From assembly GCF_002002865.1 (NCBI RefSeq), contig NZ_CP019508.1, positions 2,646,501 through 2,710,500 of the forward strand: a stretch of 64,000 nt of DNA, in the 5' to 3' direction. Origin of the DNA: Brevundimonas sp. LM2 (GTDB lineage: Bacteria; Pseudomonadota; Alphaproteobacteria; Caulobacterales; Caulobacteraceae). The notes under the pieces are model-generated. The model saw only the letters and a program-made list of their open reading frames with translations, was not told the DNA's origin and made no database searches. Shown in pieces: positions 61,798 through 64,000 of the stretch. The translations under genes and the position numbers were made by a program. How positions within the stretch are numbered: the first letter of the stretch is position 1; every line of letters starts with the position of its first letter.

Positions 61798-62913
61798 TCA
61801 GGCCTTGGGTTTGCGGTAATAGCGTTGGGGGACGAAGGGCGTGTCGATGACCTCGGCGGCGGCGGGCTTGCCGCGCACGATGACCTTCAGATCGGTGCCC
61901 AGGGCGGCGTGCGACGGCGGCACATAGCCCATGGCGATGTTGCGCCCCAGGGTCGGCGACGGCCCGCCCGAGGTGACCGTGCCGATGACGTTTCCGTCGG
62001 CGTCGGCGATCTCGGCCCCCTCGCGGGCCGGTGCGCCTTCCTTGACGCTCAGGCCCACGCGCACCCGCGCCGGACCCTCGGCCCGTTCCTTCAGGATACG
62101 CTCGGCCCCGTTGAAATCAGCCGCCTCCAGGCGCGACTTGGACAGGGCAAAGGTCAGCGCCCCCTCGACCGGGCTGGTCGTCGCGTCGATGTCGTGGCCA
62201 TGCAGCGGCAGGCCGGCTTCCAGGCGAAGCGAGTCCCGCGCCCCCAGCCCGATCGGCTTGACCCGGGCGTCCTGCAGGATGGTGTTCCAGACCCGCTCGG
62301 CGTCCGCGACCGGCACCGAGAGCTCGTAGCCGTCTTCGCCCGTATAGCCCGAGCGGGAGATGAAACAGTCCACCCCGAACAGCATCAGCCGGGCGCAGTC
62401 CATGAAGCCGAACTCGGCCAGCACCGGCTCGTGGGCGATCATGACCTCGGCCGCCTCCGGCCCCTGGATGGCGATCAGGGCCCGGTCGTCCAGCACGGTC
62501 AGGATGGCGTCACCCGACAGGTGCGCGCGCCAGAAGGCGAAATCCTCGTCCTTGTTGCCGGCGTTGACGACCACATACAGGCCGTCGTGATCCGGCTTGC
62601 CCGCCATCAGGTCGTCGATAATCCCGCCGTCTTCGTTCAGCAGCAGGCTGTATTTCTGACGGCCGGCCTTCAGCGCCGCATAGTCGCCGGGCACGAACCG
62701 TTCGAACTGGGCGATGGCGTCGGTGCCCGTGATCCGGGCCTGGCCCATGTGCGACACGTCGAACAGGCCGGCGTGCTCGCGGGTCCAGCGGTGCTCGGCC
62801 AGTACGCCCTCGTACTGCACCGGCATGTCGTAGCCGCCGAACCCGACCATGCGCGCGCCCAGCGCCCGGTGCGCGGCGTTCAGGACGGTGGTCTTGAGGG
62901 TCTGATCGGTCAT
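61798..62913 (-). CDS. gcvT: Glycine cleavage system aminomethyltransferase (T protein)
   Basis: A 371-residue tetrahydrofolate-dependent aminomethyltransferase. Motifs include [31 protein letters not shown] and a [12 protein letters not shown] segment. It releases ammonia from the H-protein-bound intermediate and makes methylene-THF. It is the first gene of the gcv operon, about 57 bases below a glycine riboswitch, which should control it. Confidence 0.96.
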   Translation of the reverse strand: MTDQTLKTTVLNAAHRALGARMVGFGGYDMPVQYEGVLAEHRWTREHAGLFDVSHMGQARITGTDAIAQFERFVPGDYAALKAGRQKYSLLLNEDGGIIDDLMAGKPDHDGLYVVVNAGNKDEDFAFWRAHLSGDAILTVLDDRALIAIQGPEAAEVMIAHEPVLAEFGFMDCARLMLFGVDCFISRSGYTGEDGYELSVPVADAERVWNTILQDARVKPIGLGARDSLRLEAGLPLHGHDIDATTSPVEGALTFALSKSRLEAADFNGAERILKERAEGPARVRVGLSVKEGAPAREGAEIADADGNVIGTVTSGGPSPTLGRNIAMGYVPPSHAALGTDLKVIVRGKPAAAEVIDTPFVPQRYYRKPKA

Positions 62914-62969
62914 GCGGTCGGCTTTCGAGGGTCGCGTTTCGGCACGGAGAGCTCCGCCGCCGTCTGCGC

Positions 62970-63180
62970 CCCCGCTGTCTGTGGAGCCTGAGAGATTCCG
63001 CCCTGGAACTGATCCAGGACTTGCTCCGTCGGCGCACCCCTCGAAACCTGCGTTCCTGGGGTGACTTTCCAGCGTCCGAATGTCCTCGCGGTCCGTTTGC
63101 CTGAGCGTTTCCGGGGCGGTTGCGCCTTCGGCTCCGGGTCCGTCCGAAAGTGGGAGGCTGGACGGCCCGATCTCTCCCGC
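62970..63180 (-). ncRNA. Tandem glycine riboswitch upstream of gcvT
   Basis: On the minus strand two aptamers follow each other. The first runs from GGGAGAGAT (63170-63179) through CCGAAGGCGCAA and CGGAAACGCTCAGGCAAACGG to about 63085. The second continues through CCGACGGAGCAA and GGCGGAATCTCTCAGGC to about 62970. These are the conserved glycine-aptamer boxes in the usual tandem arrangement. It switches on the cleavage operon when glycine is abundant. Exact boundaries and the expression platform are not resolved. Confidence 0.9.
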
Positions 63181-63310
63181 GAGAGCGCGATGACCTAGGC
63201 CTCGACTCCCCGGTCAAGTCAAGTGCGCCGGAACCGCGCAACGCCCCGGGACGTATCAGAGCATCAGGACCGCATCGCCTATTCTCTCAATCAGCAAGGC
63301 CCTCTTTCCC

Positions 63311-64000
63311 ATGTCCATCCTCGACAAGATCCTCGGCCAGTCCGACGCGCCGAAGACCTCCCCCGCCAAGCCCGACATGCCGATGCAGAACGTGCTCGAC
63401 CATTTCGCGGCCCTGAACCCCACCCCGATCGAGACCCTGTCGCCGCAGGAGGCCCGCCTCCAGCCCACGCCGACCGACGCGGTCAAGGCGATCCTGCGCG
63501 AGACGGTCAAGGACCAGGATCCCAGCCTGGGCATCCAGACCCGCGACATCACCATCGACGGCGCCGCGGGCCCGCTGCAGGCCCGCCTATACGCTGCTGA
63601 CCTCGACGAGACGTCGGACAAGCTGAAGCCCGTGGTGGTTTACTTCCACGGCGGCGGCTTCGTCATCGCCGACATGGACGTCTATGACGGCGGCCCGCGC
63701 GGCGTCGCCCGCTTCGCCGACGTCATCGTCCTGTCGGTCCACTACCGCCAGGCTCCCGAGCACAAATTCCCCGCCGCCCACGACGACGCCTTCGCGGCCT
63801 GGCAGTGGGCCCTCGCCAATGCCCAGACCTTCGGCGGCGACCCCCAGCGGATCGCCATCATGGGCGAAAGCGCCGGGGGCAACCTGGCCGCCGCAACCTC
63901 GATCCGCATCCGCGACGAGGGCGTCCAGGCCCCGAGCCATATGGTCCTGGTGTATCCGGTCGCCGGCAACGACATGACCACGCCCTCCTACGTCGAGAAC
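63311..64000 (+). CDS. Alpha/beta hydrolase (partial, 3' end beyond window)
   Basis: The first 230 residues of a hormone-sensitive-lipase-type hydrolase. It has the oxyanion motif VVYFHGGGFVI (HGGG) and the nucleophile elbow IMGESAGGNLAAA (GESAGG). The first 40 residues or so are a linker. It probably hydrolyses short-chain esters. It is divergent from the gcv operon. The catalytic Asp and His lie outside the window. Confidence 0.87.
   Translation, partial: MSILDKILGQSDAPKTSPAKPDMPMQNVLDHFAALNPTPIETLSPQEARLQPTPTDAVKAILRETVKDQDPSLGIQTRDITIDGAAGPLQARLYAADLDETSDKLKPVVVYFHGGGFVIADMDVYDGGPRGVARFADVIVLSVHYRQAPEHKFPAAHDDAFAAWQWALANAQTFGGDPQRIAIMGESAGGNLAAATSIRIRDEGVQAPSHMVLVYPVAGNDMTTPSYVEN

Overview
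The window reads as chromosome of a GC-rich alphaproteobacterium of the Caulobacterales, most like Brevundimonas. The grounds are strong G/C preference at third codon positions, frequent GTG/TTG starts, a split glycine decarboxylase (gcvPA/gcvPB), separate ATP synthase b and b' subunits behind atpI, paired YdcH-type (DUF465) small proteins, a TamA-TamB pair and a promoter of the Caulobacter housekeeping type ahead of the atp operon. The genus is an inference; no rRNA is present.

Layout. 1-6242 (minus strand) is a tightly overlapping seven-gene catabolic operon: AtuA-like protein, DUF4387 protein, hotdog thioesterase, D-2-hydroxyacid dehydrogenase, MOFRL-type glycerate kinase, tartrate/malate dehydrogenase-like enzyme and a class II aldolase that runs off the left edge. 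A divergent LysR regulator (6483-7424) follows. 7405-11451 holds a secreted M28 peptidase, a secreted metallo-beta-lactamase-fold hydrolase, a second LysR and a small membrane protein. 11463-13826 is a small accessory segment: an HxlR gene remnant fused to a 5'-truncated SGNH hydrolase, a heparin-lyase-like protein and an FkbM methyltransferase, ending at tRNA-Lys.

14016-21612 carries an alpha-methylacyl-CoA racemase, a small lipoprotein and TamA/TamB for outer-membrane assembly. 21674-27095 is an arginine succinyltransferase operon (M20 peptidase, astA, astD, astB) interrupted by two palindromic repeat elements. 27446-32985 has a GNAT acetyltransferase, a NagX-like membrane protein behind an operator-like palindrome, an MHS-family transporter, a LytTR regulator and an acyltransferase. 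32982-46731 is mostly housekeeping: phenylalanine hydroxylase, HspQ, Ppx/GppA, two exported cyclophilins, CoaD, PurE/PurK, a GGDEF protein, UbiX, a DUF1800/DUF1501 secreted pair and queuine tRNA-ribosyltransferase.

47137-49727 is the F0 ATP synthase operon (atpI, B, E, F', F). 50005-58328 contains CheW, a membrane protein, glutathionyl-hydroquinone reductase, a hybrid histidine kinase, a methyltransferase, two proteins of unknown role and a short-chain dehydrogenase. 58375-63180 is the glycine cleavage operon (gcvT-H-PA-PB) under a tandem glycine riboswitch. An alpha/beta hydrolase runs off the right edge.

The most notable points are the AtuA/DUF4387 plus tartrate/glycerate operon (its complete reaction sequence is not one I recognise), several families of dispersed inverted repeats placed at operon junctions, a NagX gene bracketed by 39-bp direct repeats made of the end of its neighbour, and a Tgt enzyme that appears to lack two of its zinc-binding cysteines.
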